NCBI RefSeq assembly: GCF_003627055.1
Contig: NZ_CP032624.1
Location: 2,976,001 to 3,040,000 of the forward strand
DNA length: 64,000 nucleotides
Source of the DNA: Gryllotalpicola protaetiae
GTDB lineage: Bacteria > Actinomycetota > Actinomycetes > Actinomycetales > Microbacteriaceae
Direction: 5' to 3'
Positions within the stretch are counted from its first letter, which is position 1, and every line of letters begins with the position of its first letter. Shown piece by piece: positions 8,995 through 17,061 of this stretch. Position numbers and translations under genes: made by a program. The notes beneath the pieces are model-generated. The model made no database searches, was not told where the DNA came from, and was given only the letters and a program-made list of their open reading frames with translations.

Positions 8995-9738
8995 TCAGAC
9001 GCCGTCCTGTGTGCGCTGCCACGCCGCATAATCGATCCGTCCGGTCGTGAAGGTCCCCAACGGGACGAGCCCGTCACGGCCGACATCGACTCCGAAGTAG
9101 CGTGCGTCGGCGTCTTCGACGACCGGTCGAGACGCGTCCGCTGCACGGCGGAGGAATTCGGCCATGGAGGTTCGCTCTGGGCCGGCGACCTCGACGACCT
9201 TCGATCCAGGTCCTGCGATCACGGCGTCGGCGACGGCGCGTGCGACATCGAGCGCCGCAACCGGTTGGAAAGCCGTCGCTGGGGCACGAACGGTGCCGTC
9301 CGCAGAGAGGGCGTCGAGGATGTTGGGCAGGAACTCGAAGAACTGAGTAGCGCGTACGATCGTCGATGGTATGTCACTCTCGGCGATGGCGTGCTCCTGG
9401 GCGGCCTTGCCCGCCAGGTAGCCGGATGTGGTGAGCCGGTCCATACCCACGATCCCCAGCGCGACGTGGTGACCGACTCCGGTCTTCTGCTCGGCAGTCG
9501 TCACGTTCCGTGTGACCGAGGTGAAGTACTCCACCACTTCGGCTTCGTTGTAGATCGCCGCGTTGGTCACGTCGACAACCGTGTCGGCTCCGTGGAATGC
9601 GGAAACGAGGCCGATGTCCTGCACGGCGTCCACGCCAGTTGACCGTGACACGGTCACGACGTCATCGCCGCGCTCCTGCAACAGCCTGACCACGTCGGCA
9701 CCGATACGGCCCCTGCCTCCCAGAACGACAACTCTCAT
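8995..9738 (-). CDS. NmrA-like atypical SDR NAD(P)-binding protein
   Basis: A 247-residue protein with an N-terminal dinucleotide-binding motif GGRGRIG (residues 7-13) and the NmrA/SDR5-type layout (ALGIVGMDRL, GYLAGKAAQEHAI, TIVRATQFFEF), without a classical YxxxK. Such proteins act as NAD(P)H-dependent reductases or redox sensors. It is transcribed divergently from an Rrf2 regulator across a region of repeated palindromes, so it is probably the regulator's target. Confidence 0.87.
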   Translation of the reverse strand: MRVVVLGGRGRIGADVVRLLQERGDDVVTVSRSTGVDAVQDIGLVSAFHGADTVVDVTNAAIYNEAEVVEYFTSVTRNVTTAEQKTGVGHHVALGIVGMDRLTTSGYLAGKAAQEHAIAESDIPSTIVRATQFFEFLPNILDALSADGTVRAPATAFQPVAALDVARAVADAVIAGPGSKVVEVAGPERTSMAEFLRRAADASRPVVEDADARYFGVDVGRDGLVPLGTFTTGRIDYAAWQRTQDGV

Positions 9739-9753
9739 GGGTTCCTCCTATTT

Positions 9754-9797
9754 CGGATAGATGATGTCCGGTTAATTATCCGGATAAATGTTGTCCG
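9754..9797. promoter_or_regulatory. Rrf2 operator array between SDR and Rrf2 genes
   Basis: Two 17-bp copies, cggatagatgatgtccg (9754-9770) and cggataaatgttgtccg (9781-9797), start 27 bp apart and match at 15 of 17 positions. Each has cgga/tccg inverted ends. Between them sits a near-palindrome of 18 bp at 9767-9784 (tccgg-t-taatta-t-ccgga). The layout suggests cooperative or overlapping dimer sites. Confidence 0.65.
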
Positions 9798-9816
9798 AAT
9801 CAAGTAGGGTTAGGTG

Positions 9817-10311
9817 ATGCGATTGTCTGGCGGGGTGGAGTGGGCGCTGCATTGCTGTGTCGTGCTCAGCAGGGGAGTGGAGGAGCCGGTTCCGGTCGCC
9901 CGGCTCGCTGAGTTGTACGACGTGTCGCCGACTTATCTCGCCAAGCATCTGCAGTCTCTCGCCGCCGACGGGCTGATCGAATCTGTGCGGGGCAAGCGCG
10001 GCGGTTACCGGTTGACGCGATCGGCCGAGAGCATCACCGTGCTCGATGTCGTTCGGGCGATCGAGGGCGACGGGGCGGCATTCGTCTGCACCGAGATCCG
10101 CCAGCGGGGTCCCTGCGCCGCAGCCGCTGAGGATTGCCAGAGGGCCTGCTCCATCGCGCGAGTAATGATCGCGGCTGAAGAGGCCTGGCGCTCTGCATTG
10201 CGCGACGTCTCGATCAGAGACGTCGCGGACGACGTCGACCGTGTCGCAGGCAAGGGCGCGCTGACCCGTATGAGGAGCTGGCTCGCGGCGGCGCCGAGTA
10301 TCGGCGCCTGA
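9817..10311 (+). CDS. Rrf2-family regulator with four-cysteine cluster motif
   Basis: A 164-residue Rrf2 winged-helix protein: VSPTYLAKHLQSLAADGLIES and RGKRGGYRL are the usual HTH and wing (shown in two pieces). Cysteines C91, C100, C107 and C111 (C-x8-C-x6-C-x3-C) sit where Rrf2 proteins such as NsrR, IscR and RsrR bind an Fe-S cluster, so it is probably a redox or NO sensor. A GTG one codon upstream (9814) is an alternative start. It diverges from the NmrA-like SDR gene. The real signal cannot be read from sequence. Confidence 0.88.
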   Translation: MRLSGGVEWALHCCVVLSRGVEEPVPVARLAELYDVSPTYLAKHLQSLAADGLIESVRGKRGGYRLTRSAESITVLDVVRAIEGDGAAFVCTEIRQRGPCAAAAEDCQRACSIARVMIAAEEAWRSALRDVSIRDVADDVDRVAGKGALTRMRSWLAAAPSIGA

Positions 10312-10362
10312 TAGACCGTCCGCCGTCGTCGGATGACGTGAACCGGCGACCGTGCCAGCGGG

Positions 10363-10785
10363 TCAGGGGCGCTGCCAGGGATCTGTCGGGCTCCGCACCC
10401 ACGCCGAGTGGTGAGGTGTGAACCCGACCTTCGGGTAATAGTCCTGTGCCTCCGGCGCGGCGAGCAGCACGATTTTCACGCCCGGGGTGTGACGTTCGAT
10501 CTCATCGAGCAGGCGCCGCCCGATTCCGAGATGCTGATGGCTCTTCGATACGGCGAGGTCGCTCACGTAGGTCACGTAGGAGTCGTCGGTGAGACAGCGC
10601 GCGACCCCGACGGCTCGGCCTTGTTCCCTCGCCAGCACGAGCAGGTTGCAGCCTCGCACCATCGCGGTGAATCGTGGCGTATCGTCAACGGGCCGCCGGT
10701 CGCCGAGACCGGACTCCGCGTAGACGCGTGCCACCTCCTCGATATCCACCTCGGCCGGGGTGGCCAGTTCGTACTCGATGGTCAT
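10363..10785 (-). CDS. GNAT-family N-acetyltransferase
   Basis: A 140-residue single-domain GNAT: the acetyl-CoA loop is HLGIGRRLL (Q/RxxGxG/A type) after the strand YVSDLAVSKSHQ, and it ends with YYPKVGFTPHHSAW, typical of small YhbS/PhnO-like acetyltransferases. ATG at 10785 overlaps the stop of the MarR gene (ATGA), so the frame extending to 10899 is not used. It is third in the VOC-MarR-GNAT operon. Substrate unknown. Confidence 0.87.
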   Translation of the reverse strand: MTIEYELATPAEVDIEEVARVYAESGLGDRRPVDDTPRFTAMVRGCNLLVLAREQGRAVGVARCLTDDSYVTYVSDLAVSKSHQHLGIGRRLLDEIERHTPGVKIVLLAAPEAQDYYPKVGFTPHHSAWVRSPTDPWQRP

Positions 10786-11255
10786 TCGTCTTCCTTTCTC
10801 AGGGGGCGTGCTTCGGTCATCGACCGAAGCTGACCCAGGACTGTCACGGCACCTTCGAGATGCGCGGAGTCGACATTCAGGGCGGTCTGTGTCGCCCACT
10901 CGCGCCGACGCGGTTCGATCCGATCCAGCGCCTGGCGCCCCTTGTCGGTGAGCTCGACGAGGAAGGTTCTCCGATCTTCCCCGTCGGCCCGGGAGATGTG
11001 TCCGCTGCCCTCGAGTCGCGCGACGCTCTCACGCACCGATTGTCGGGTCAGCCCGCGTTGGCGAGCGATCCCGGCAGGGGACATTGGGCCGTTCTGGAGC
11101 GCTCCCAGCACCAGCCACCGTGCCGCGCTGAGGCCTTCGGGTGCGGTGATCGTGTCGCCGGCAGCCAGGAAATGGCTGGACAGTGCAAACACATGATCGA
11201 CCAGTTGTGTGAGCAATTCGTCCAGGGGATGCGGTGGCAGGGCGTGCTCAGGCAT
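10782..11255 (-). CDS. MarR-family regulator
   Basis: A 157-residue winged-helix protein. SPAGIARQRGLTRQSVRESV is the recognition region and the wing is RADGEDRRTFLVELTDKG, with the DxR signature. It lies between VOC and GNAT genes and overlaps both (8 and 4 bases), so the three are one transcript. The palindrome at 11606-11619 upstream of the VOC gene is its likely site. MarR proteins usually respond to phenolic or oxidising small molecules; the ligand here is unknown. Confidence 0.88.
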   Translation of the reverse strand: MPEHALPPHPLDELLTQLVDHVFALSSHFLAAGDTITAPEGLSAARWLVLGALQNGPMSPAGIARQRGLTRQSVRESVARLEGSGHISRADGEDRRTFLVELTDKGRQALDRIEPRRREWATQTALNVDSAHLEGAVTVLGQLRSMTEARPLRKEDE

Positions 11256-11592
11256 GATCGGCCGTCAAACAGACGAGATGGCCGTCAGGATCTCGCACCA
11301 CAGCCATCCGCTCGCCCCACGGCTGATCCGCGGGTGCGTCGACGACGATGCCGCCAGCCGCCAGCCATGCAGAGCACACCGTTTCGAGCTCACCGACGCC
11401 GAAGCTGAGCGCAACAGAAAGATCGCTTGGGACAGTCTCACGCTCGTGCAGTAGCAACTCCACGTTCCTTGCACCGGACAGTATTGCCTTTCCGTCGCCC
11501 ACCGTCCCCGGCAGGCCGAGCAAGTCCCGGTAGAAGGACACCGCCCGATCGAGGTCGGACACCGAGATCACCACGCGCTGCAGTCGAGTCAC
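11248..11592 (-). CDS. VOC-family (glyoxalase/bleomycin-resistance fold) protein
   Basis: A 114-residue protein of the vicinal-oxygen-chelate fold: VVISVSDLDRAVSFYRDLLG opens the first beta-alpha-beta unit and VVRDPDGHLVCL closes the second. GTG at 11592 is chosen because a strong ggaggaatt Shine-Dalgarno precedes it. A longer frame to 11709 runs through the operator. First gene of the VOC-MarR-GNAT operon. It could be a dioxygenase, lyase or drug-binding protein; the metal ligands do not decide this. Confidence 0.83.
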   Translation of the reverse strand: MTRLQRVVISVSDLDRAVSFYRDLLGLPGTVGDGKAILSGARNVELLLHERETVPSDLSVALSFGVGELETVCSAWLAAGGIVVDAPADQPWGERMAVVRDPDGHLVCLTADHA

Positions 11593-11605
11593 AATTCCTC
11601 CATTC

Positions 11606-11619
11606 GACAGGGGCCTGTC
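11606..11619. promoter_or_regulatory. MarR operator candidate
   Basis: gacagg-gg-cctgtc: 6-bp perfect arms just upstream of the ribosome binding site of the VOC-MarR-GNAT operon. Confidence 0.5.
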
Positions 11620-11683
11620 AAAATAGTAGCGGGCAAGGCCTGGATCGCCGAACCACCGATCATAAGAGCCCAGACCTTTGTGC

Positions 11684-12670
11684 TCACTCCGGTGTGACAG
11701 CGGCGACATACTTGCCGACTCCTCGGCCAGACGCCAACAGGTTGTGCACGGCTGCGACGTTGACTAGTCCGTCGATGACAGTGACCTCGGGGCGGATGGC
11801 TCCGCTCGCGAGCAGATCCAGCGCACGGGCGAGTGCTGCAGCAACGCGGGTGGGCTTGTCCGCACTTAACCGCCGAATACTGAAGCCGAGAATTCCGATG
11901 TTGCCGGCCATGAGGGTGCGCAGGCCGGGTAGGGGGGAGAGATCCCCGCCGCCTGGGTTGCCGAAGAGAACCATCCGACCCCCGGCGGCAACGAGACGGG
12001 CGTCGTGGTCGAGGTTGTCCGTTCCGGTGGGGTCGAGCACGAGTTCGACTCCATCCGGGAGAAGCTGTTGAACTTTCAGCGGCCAGTTCCCGTCGCGCAC
12101 GACGACGTGGTCCCATCCGGCGTTACGTGCGGCCGCTATCTTGTCCTCCCGGCCGACGGTGCCGACTTTCACTCCAGCATGCAAGAACGCCGCGACCTGG
12201 GATACCGACGAGCCCAGTCCGCCGCCGGCGGAGTGCATCAGCAGTGATTCGCCGGGCCGGATGCGGCCGACATCCTCCAAAAGGAGTATGGCGGTCGATA
12301 GCATTAGCGGCGCTGTGGCCGCGAGATCCAGCGGAACCTCCGGTGGAACGCGTACCGTCAGTGCGGCGGACGCGACCGCCAACTCGGCGAGGCCGCCGCC
12401 AGGCACGAAGGCAGCGACACGATCGCCGGGGGCCAGCTGCGCGCCGTCGGCAACCTCGCGCACGATGCCGGCAATTTCCAGCCCGGGGATGAATGGGTAG
12501 GACGCTGCGTAGCCGGGGTCACCTCGGCGCGCCATGACGTCTGAAAAGTTGAGTCCGGCGAAAGCCACCTCGATGAGAACCTCGCCCTCTCCCGCGATGG
12601 GGACGGGGACATCGCCGACCCGCACCTGGCTCGCGTCGAGGGCTGGGCTGATCAATCGCAATGCTTGCAT
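11684..12670 (-). CDS. Zinc-independent quinone oxidoreductase-like MDR protein
   Basis: A 328-residue medium-chain reductase of the quinone oxidoreductase type: GroES-like N-terminus (VAFAGLNFSDVMARRGDPG), NADPH-binding SAGGGLGSSVSQVA and the nucleotide domain ending VLFGNPGGG. The structural-zinc cysteine loop is missing, as in QOR proteins. ATG at 12670 starts the canonical MQALRLISP; the frame extends to 12739 without homology. It is followed at about 90 bp by a second MDR gene in the same direction, a possible paired set. Substrate is unknown. Confidence 0.87.
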   Translation of the reverse strand: MQALRLISPALDASQVRVGDVPVPIAGEGEVLIEVAFAGLNFSDVMARRGDPGYAASYPFIPGLEIAGIVREVADGAQLAPGDRVAAFVPGGGLAELAVASAALTVRVPPEVPLDLAATAPLMLSTAILLLEDVGRIRPGESLLMHSAGGGLGSSVSQVAAFLHAGVKVGTVGREDKIAAARNAGWDHVVVRDGNWPLKVQQLLPDGVELVLDPTGTDNLDHDARLVAAGGRMVLFGNPGGGDLSPLPGLRTLMAGNIGILGFSIRRLSADKPTRVAAALARALDLLASGAIRPEVTVIDGLVNVAAVHNLLASGRGVGKYVAAVTPE

Positions 12671-12763
12671 GAAATGTCTCCATATCTGATGTTCAATGAG
12701 TGCCAAGGTTCCTCGGTGCGGACGAGCCTTGGGGGACACCGGTGGGGCTCATGACGGTCTGCC

Positions 12764-13687
12764 TCAGGGCAGCAGGACGTGTCTTCCGCGTTCCCCGCCT
12801 ACCTGCATGCGCTCGTGTACGGCGCCGACGTGCTCCAACGGATGTGTTCCAGCAACCCGGTGCGTGAGATCCGCGTCGACGAGTCGAGCGAGTTGTCCGC
12901 CGTCGGCGCGGATCCACACGCTTCGTACTTGGGTGCCACGCAGCGGGATGGGTCCGGGTCCGGAAAGCGAGATGAACGTCCCGCTGCCTCTCACCGCGTC
13001 GAGTGCTGCGAGGCCAAGTGACGCCGCGTCCACAACGGCATCAGCGCCGCCCGACGTTAGGCGTCGCGTTTCTTCCGCGAGGTCTTCATTACTCGGGACG
13101 AATTCGTGCGCCCCGAGCGCACGCACGAGCGTCTCGTCATGTGCTCGTGCTGTTGCGATCACCTGGAGGCCGATCCTCTGCGCCAACTGCAGGACGTAGC
13201 CGCCGACCGAACCGGCCGCTCCGGTGACGAGCAAAGTCTGTCCTGGCGCCATGTCGGCGTAGTCGAGCGCTTGAAGCGCCGTCAGGCCGCTAAGCGGCAG
13301 AGTGCTCAGGGCGACGGGGTCGGCGTCGATCGGAATCCGCGCTGCATGTGAAGAATCGACGACCACGAAGTCAGCCTGACCCTTGAGTGGCTGCATGAGC
13401 CGATCCGACAAGGCGATGACCCGGTCACCGACTGTGAGGTCCGAACGACCCCCGGCGCCGACGTGGTCCACGACTCCGGCTACATCCCACCCCAGGCCGA
13501 TGTGGGGGCGGGGAAGCATCACACAGGCTTGAGCGAGGGCGCCCGAGCGGGTCTGAATATCCACAGGATTTACTGCTGCGGCCTCCACGCGAATCCTAAG
13601 CTGACCGGGGCCAGGATGGGGAACATCCACCTCGCGGAGTTCGAGTACATCGATACCACCGAACGATCTGATCTGCACTGCCTTCAT
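12764..13687 (-). CDS. NADPH-dependent MDR oxidoreductase (quinone reductase-like)
   Basis: A 307-residue MDR protein: MKAVQIRSFGG start, AAAVNPVDIQTRSG, GWDVAGVVDHVG, and VTGAAGSVGGYVLQLAQ for NADPH. There is no zinc-ligand set. ATG at 13687 is preceded by GAGCAG. The frame continues another 174 codons upstream, but that part is antisense to the divergent HxlR gene and has no homology. It diverges from HxlR, which is its likely repressor; HxlR proteins frequently sense quinones or aldehydes next to such reductases. Confidence 0.88.
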   Translation of the reverse strand: MKAVQIRSFGGIDVLELREVDVPHPGPGQLRIRVEAAAVNPVDIQTRSGALAQACVMLPRPHIGLGWDVAGVVDHVGAGGRSDLTVGDRVIALSDRLMQPLKGQADFVVVDSSHAARIPIDADPVALSTLPLSGLTALQALDYADMAPGQTLLVTGAAGSVGGYVLQLAQRIGLQVIATARAHDETLVRALGAHEFVPSNEDLAEETRRLTSGGADAVVDAASLGLAALDAVRGSGTFISLSGPGPIPLRGTQVRSVWIRADGGQLARLVDADLTHRVAGTHPLEHVGAVHERMQVGGERGRHVLLP

Positions 13688-13726
13688 CTGCTCGACGATA
13701 AATAAACTACCCTCCAATAGGAAGAA

Positions 13727-13742
13727 GGCACCCACAAGTGCC
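13727..13742. promoter_or_regulatory. Short inverted repeat, HxlR operator candidate
   Basis: ggcac (13727-13731) and gtgcc (13738-13742) separated by 6 bp, between the divergent MDR and HxlR genes. Short arms, so weak evidence. Confidence 0.3.
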
Positions 13743-13765
13743 GTATGCACTGAAAGGAGAGTGTT

Positions 13766-14233
13766 GTGTCCAAGAGCGCTGCAGCGGTTCGGGACGAGCA
13801 ACGCCAGCAGTTCAACGCCTATCTCTCCGAATGTCCTTCGCGAAAACTGCTCGATCGCATCGCCGACAAATGGGTCAGTCTCGCCATAAACGCTCTCTCC
13901 GACGGGCCAATGCGCTACAGCGAACTCGCCCGGAAACTCGCCGGAGTCAGCCAGAAGATGCTCACCCAGACCCTGCGCGCCCTCGAACGGGATGGCATCG
14001 TGGAGCGGCGCCTCACGCCCTCCGTCCCGGTTCGCACCGACTATGAACTCACGGCGCTGGGACGCACGCTGCTCCCGCTCATGGCGGCGATCAAGGCGTG
14101 GTCTGAAACTCATATGGGGGCCGTTCTCGAGGCGCGCGCTGACTATGACGCGCTTAGCGGGGGGCCGGGGATCGCGGCGCCCGCGGTCCGCGAGCGCCGC
14201 GACTCCCATTCAGGCAGCCGGGCGGAAGCCTGA
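13766..14233 (+). CDS. HxlR-family winged-helix regulator
   Basis: A 155-residue HxlR protein: DKWVSLAINALSDGPMRYSEL opens the domain (in pieces: DKWVSLAI, GPMRYSELARKLAGVSQKML) followed by the wing YELTALGRTLLPLM. GTG at 13766 has a good Shine-Dalgarno (aaaggaga at 13753-13760). Its 3' end overlaps the converging SnoaL-like gene by 24 bp. It probably regulates the divergent MDR oxidoreductase. No conserved cysteine near the N-terminus beyond C19 or so was verified as a redox switch. Confidence 0.88.
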   Translation: MSKSAAAVRDEQRQQFNAYLSECPSRKLLDRIADKWVSLAINALSDGPMRYSELARKLAGVSQKMLTQTLRALERDGIVERRLTPSVPVRTDYELTALGRTLLPLMAAIKAWSETHMGAVLEARADYDALSGGPGIAAPAVRERRDSHSGSRAEA

Positions 14234-14569
14234 GGTGTCGAACGCAACCATCGAGTCGATGACGCGGCCGTTTCTGAGCAGCATCCGATCAGTCCCTTCC
14301 CATGAGATGGCCCTGCCCTGACTTGTGGCGGACGCCCGCCAGCTGATGAAGCAGAGATCATCGACGGTCGCGTGATAGGTCACATCGAGGCGCACATCGG
14401 GAAACCGTTCGACGATGGAAGCGACACGTTCCTTCCATGCGTCGACACCGGTCATCGGTTCGGGAACTCCCGGGTACCGCAGCACGATGCCCTCATCTGC
14501 AATGGTCTCCACCCCATCGGGGTTGGGGGCCGCCCAGAAGGCCGCCCACCGGTCGACAAAATCGGTCAT
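14210..14569 (-). CDS. SnoaL-like (NTF2-fold) protein
   Basis: A 119-residue protein reading as the SnoaL/NTF2-like cone fold: FVDRWAAFWAAPNPDGVETI, then WKERVASIVERFPDVRLDV and a final beta region SWEGTDRMLLRNGRVIDSM. The family includes isomerases, hydroxylases and orphan proteins, so chemistry is open. It overlaps the HxlR gene end by 24 bp tail to tail. Upstream is a double palindrome shared with the divergent TetR gene, its probable regulator. Confidence 0.82.
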   Translation of the reverse strand: MTDFVDRWAAFWAAPNPDGVETIADEGIVLRYPGVPEPMTGVDAWKERVASIVERFPDVRLDVTYHATVDDLCFISWRASATSQGRAISWEGTDRMLLRNGRVIDSMVAFDTSGFRPAA

Positions 14570-14588
14570 GAGATATCCTTTCCTCTCT

Positions 14589-14618
14589 ACATACTTCAAG
14601 TATGTACTTGGAGTATGT
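14589..14618. promoter_or_regulatory. Double TetR operator between SnoaL and TetR genes
   Basis: A perfect palindrome acatactt-c-aagtatgt at 14589-14605 is followed at once by a second copy-like half-site set (gtacttggagtatgt, ending at 14618). It is AT-rich against a GC-rich background and sits upstream of both divergent genes. Confidence 0.65.
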
Positions 14619-14658
14619 AAGCTATCAATGCAATCCTGCCCCGTCAAGGAGGTCTTTT

Positions 14659-15303
14659 TTGAGAACCCCGCGCAGTCAGCGAGAGCGCTCGGAGAGTACA
14701 GCGGCCCGGCTGGTGAACGTCGCAGCACAGATGTTCGGCGACGAAGGGTACGCAGCGGTCTCGACCGATGACATCGCCGCGCGCGCTGGAATGACCAAGG
14801 GCGCGCTCTACCATCACTTCACCGACAAATCGGCACTCTTTCGAGCGGTCTTCGTCCAGGCGCAGCAGCAACTGGTGGCCACGCTGACAGACTCAGCTGC
14901 GGACGCAGGTGACGGCTGGGACGGACTCATCGCAGGCATCGACGCTTTCATCCGGGAATGCCAGCGCACGTCGATCGGTCGGATCATCGTATTCGACGGC
15001 CCCGCCATTCTCGGCCGCGATCAGGCCAGAGTGGTCGAGGATGAATACGTTGGCGCCCTGCTCACCGACGCACTACGCAGGCTGCAGGAAGCGGGTCAAA
15101 TGCGCGAAGGAGACAGCTCGGTGAGATCCAGGCTCCTCCTTGGGGCATTGTGTGAGGCGGCGGTTGTCGTCGCACGATCGCCGGACCCGGTGGGGGTAAG
15201 GAAGGCGGTGCTGTACGAGATCGTCACCATGCTCGACGGTCTCCGCGTCCATAAGGATGCGATGCTCTTCTCTCAGCCCCGTCGTTCGGACCGGACGACC
15301 TAG
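14659..15303 (+). CDS. TetR-family regulator
   Basis: A 214-residue TetR protein with HTH DDIAARAGMTKGALYHHFTD. I chose TTG at 14659 because a strong aaggagg (14647-14653) lies 5 bases upstream. The frame opens at 14602 inside the operator. The C-terminal part (LLGALCEAAVVVARS) resembles the TetR_C subgroup with ligand pockets for hydrophobic compounds. It probably represses the SnoaL-like gene and itself. Confidence 0.88.
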   Translation: MRTPRSQRERSESTAARLVNVAAQMFGDEGYAAVSTDDIAARAGMTKGALYHHFTDKSALFRAVFVQAQQQLVATLTDSAADAGDGWDGLIAGIDAFIRECQRTSIGRIIVFDGPAILGRDQARVVEDEYVGALLTDALRRLQEAGQMREGDSSVRSRLLLGALCEAAVVVARSPDPVGVRKAVLYEIVTMLDGLRVHKDAMLFSQPRRSDRTT

Positions 15304-15381
15304 CATTCCGATGATCTCAGGGATGTCGCCGATCCGAATGAGGGTTGGCAGGGGCTCGTTTCACAGGTGGCGGCATCCAGC

Positions 15382-16341
15382 TCACGCGGGAACGTTCTCG
15401 GGTTCTCTGAAGAACGCGTTGCGATATCGGCTCGGCGTGGTGGCCAACGCGCGGCGGAAGTGATGGCGCAGATTATTCGCCGAACCGATCCCGGACCGGA
15501 TCGCCACCTCGTCGATGGACAGAGTGGGATCCTCCAGGAGACGTCGTGCATATGCCAGGCGCTGACGGGTGACCCACTCGCCTGGTGGCAGTCCCGTCAG
15601 CTCGACGCACCGTCGATGGAAGGTGCGAGTCGACAAGTGAGCACGCCGGGACAGGACTGCGCTCGTCAGATCATGGTCGAGGTGACCGGTAGCCCAGTTC
15701 AGTACTGAATGCAGTTGATCAGAGTCCGGCACGACCGGGCTTGGCCTGTACTGTGCTTGGCCGCCCTCTCGTCGCAGAGGGGCAACGATCGCTCGGGCTG
15801 CATCTAAGGACGCACCGGCTCCGAGGTCGGATTCCACTAGATGCAGGCACAAGTCAATACCCGCGGTGACGCCGGCGCTGGTGATCACATCACCGTGATC
15901 CACATAAAGCGCATCAGGGTTGACGTAGACATTCGGATACCGCCGAGCGAGTTCGGCAGCGTGCGCCCAGTGTGTTGTTGCTTCCACGCCGTCGAGGATC
16001 CCAGCTGCTGCAAGTGCGAACGCTCCGGTGCAGATCGACACCATTCTTGTGCCTCTATCTCGCGCGGATCGCAGAGCAGACAGCTCAGCGGTCGACAGTT
16101 CTGTCGCGCGGCCGAAGCCGGGCACGAGCACAGTGTCCGCTGTTTCGAGCGCGTCCAACCCGCACTCGACCTGGATGCTCACGCCGTTCGTCGTGGCGAT
16201 CACCCCCGTGTTCTCGGTTGCCACGCGCACTTCGTAGCCGTCTCGCCCGAATATGAGCAGCGGGATGGACAGATCGAACATCACGACGGGTTGCAGCGCA
16301 AGGACAACAACGCGGCGCGGGTTGGCGAGATCTTGTTGCAT
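15382..16341 (-). CDS. GlxA-type AraC regulator (DJ-1/PfpI domain + AraC HTH)
   Basis: A 319-residue protein: N-terminal class-I glutamine-amidotransferase-like DJ-1 domain (about 10-185, with the elbow SICTGAFALAAAGILDG and ATTHW) and a C-terminal AraC double HTH (about 215-310, ending SGIGSANNLRHHFRRAL). GlxA proteins are sensors and activators rather than enzymes. ATG at 16341 is used; the frame begins at 16374. It diverges from a gene for a stand-alone DJ-1/PfpI protein with 52 bp between starts, so that gene is the likely target. Confidence 0.88.
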   Translation of the reverse strand: MQQDLANPRRVVVLALQPVVMFDLSIPLLIFGRDGYEVRVATENTGVIATTNGVSIQVECGLDALETADTVLVPGFGRATELSTAELSALRSARDRGTRMVSICTGAFALAAAGILDGVEATTHWAHAAELARRYPNVYVNPDALYVDHGDVITSAGVTAGIDLCLHLVESDLGAGASLDAARAIVAPLRREGGQAQYRPSPVVPDSDQLHSVLNWATGHLDHDLTSAVLSRRAHLSTRTFHRRCVELTGLPPGEWVTRQRLAYARRLLEDPTLSIDEVAIRSGIGSANNLRHHFRRALATTPSRYRNAFFREPENVPA

Positions 16342-16393
16342 AGTGGCAACTATGCCAGTTCCTTCTCCGAGCACCTCACGGTTATCTGGTCAT

Positions 16394-16975
16394 ATGCGCG
16401 TGCAGATCGCCGTCTTCGACGGCTTTGACGAGATCGATGTTTTCGGCCCCTTTGAGGCACTGGCGGCTGGAGGAGCAGAAGTTGAGCTGGCAGCCGCACA
16501 CGGGGCCGGTGTCATCACATCTCAACGTGGTGTAAGCCTCAACGTCGGCCTCGCTCTGCTCGATCCCGGCAAGCCTCGTCCTGACGGTGTAATCGTGCCA
16601 GGGGGCGGTTGGCTCAACCGCGCAGAGCGTGGAGCATGGGCGGAGGCCCAGAATGGGGTAATTGCACGAGCACTGACCAATGCCGAACTCCAAGTTGATT
16701 GGATCGCATCTGTCTGCACCGGTGGGATGATCTTGGCTCACGCCGGTCTCCTGCGCGAGCATCGTGCCACCACGAACCGAAGTTGCTTCAGCGAGTTCGA
16801 ACCGCTCGTCGGTGAAGTGGTCGACGACAGGGTGGTGGACGATGGCAGAGTCATCACCGCTGGTGCACTCACATCGGGGTTGGATCTGGGACTACATCTC
16901 ATCAGACGATTCTGCGGTGAGGATGCCGCCGAGCTAGCCGCAGCCACCCTGGAATATCCGCCTTATGTGGCATGA
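16394..16975 (+). CDS. DJ-1/PfpI family protein
   Basis: A 193-residue protein, one DJ-1/PfpI domain: VQIAVFDGFDEIDVFGPFEA at the N-terminus and the nucleophile elbow ASVCTGGMILAHAG with the conserved Cys. Family members include isonitrile hydratases, glyoxalases and chaperones; the FGPFE start resembles isonitrile-hydratase-like (InhA) proteins. ATG at 16394 is chosen by homology; the frame opens at 16253 inside the divergent gene. Substrate is not determined. Confidence 0.85.
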   Translation: MRVQIAVFDGFDEIDVFGPFEALAAGGAEVELAAAHGAGVITSQRGVSLNVGLALLDPGKPRPDGVIVPGGGWLNRAERGAWAEAQNGVIARALTNAELQVDWIASVCTGGMILAHAGLLREHRATTNRSCFSEFEPLVGEVVDDRVVDDGRVITAGALTSGLDLGLHLIRRFCGEDAAELAAATLEYPPYVA

Positions 16976-17061
16976 GAGCCGAGCGCGCCATCTATCGGAC
17001 AGCCCCTGCGCCGACGAAGCGGTTGTGAGGTTGCCGATGCGTCTATCGTCAGGTACGGCCC

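Noticed and set aside
13688-14209. 174-codon upstream extension of the MDR oxidoreductase
   Set aside because: It is antisense to the HxlR gene and has no domain similarity.
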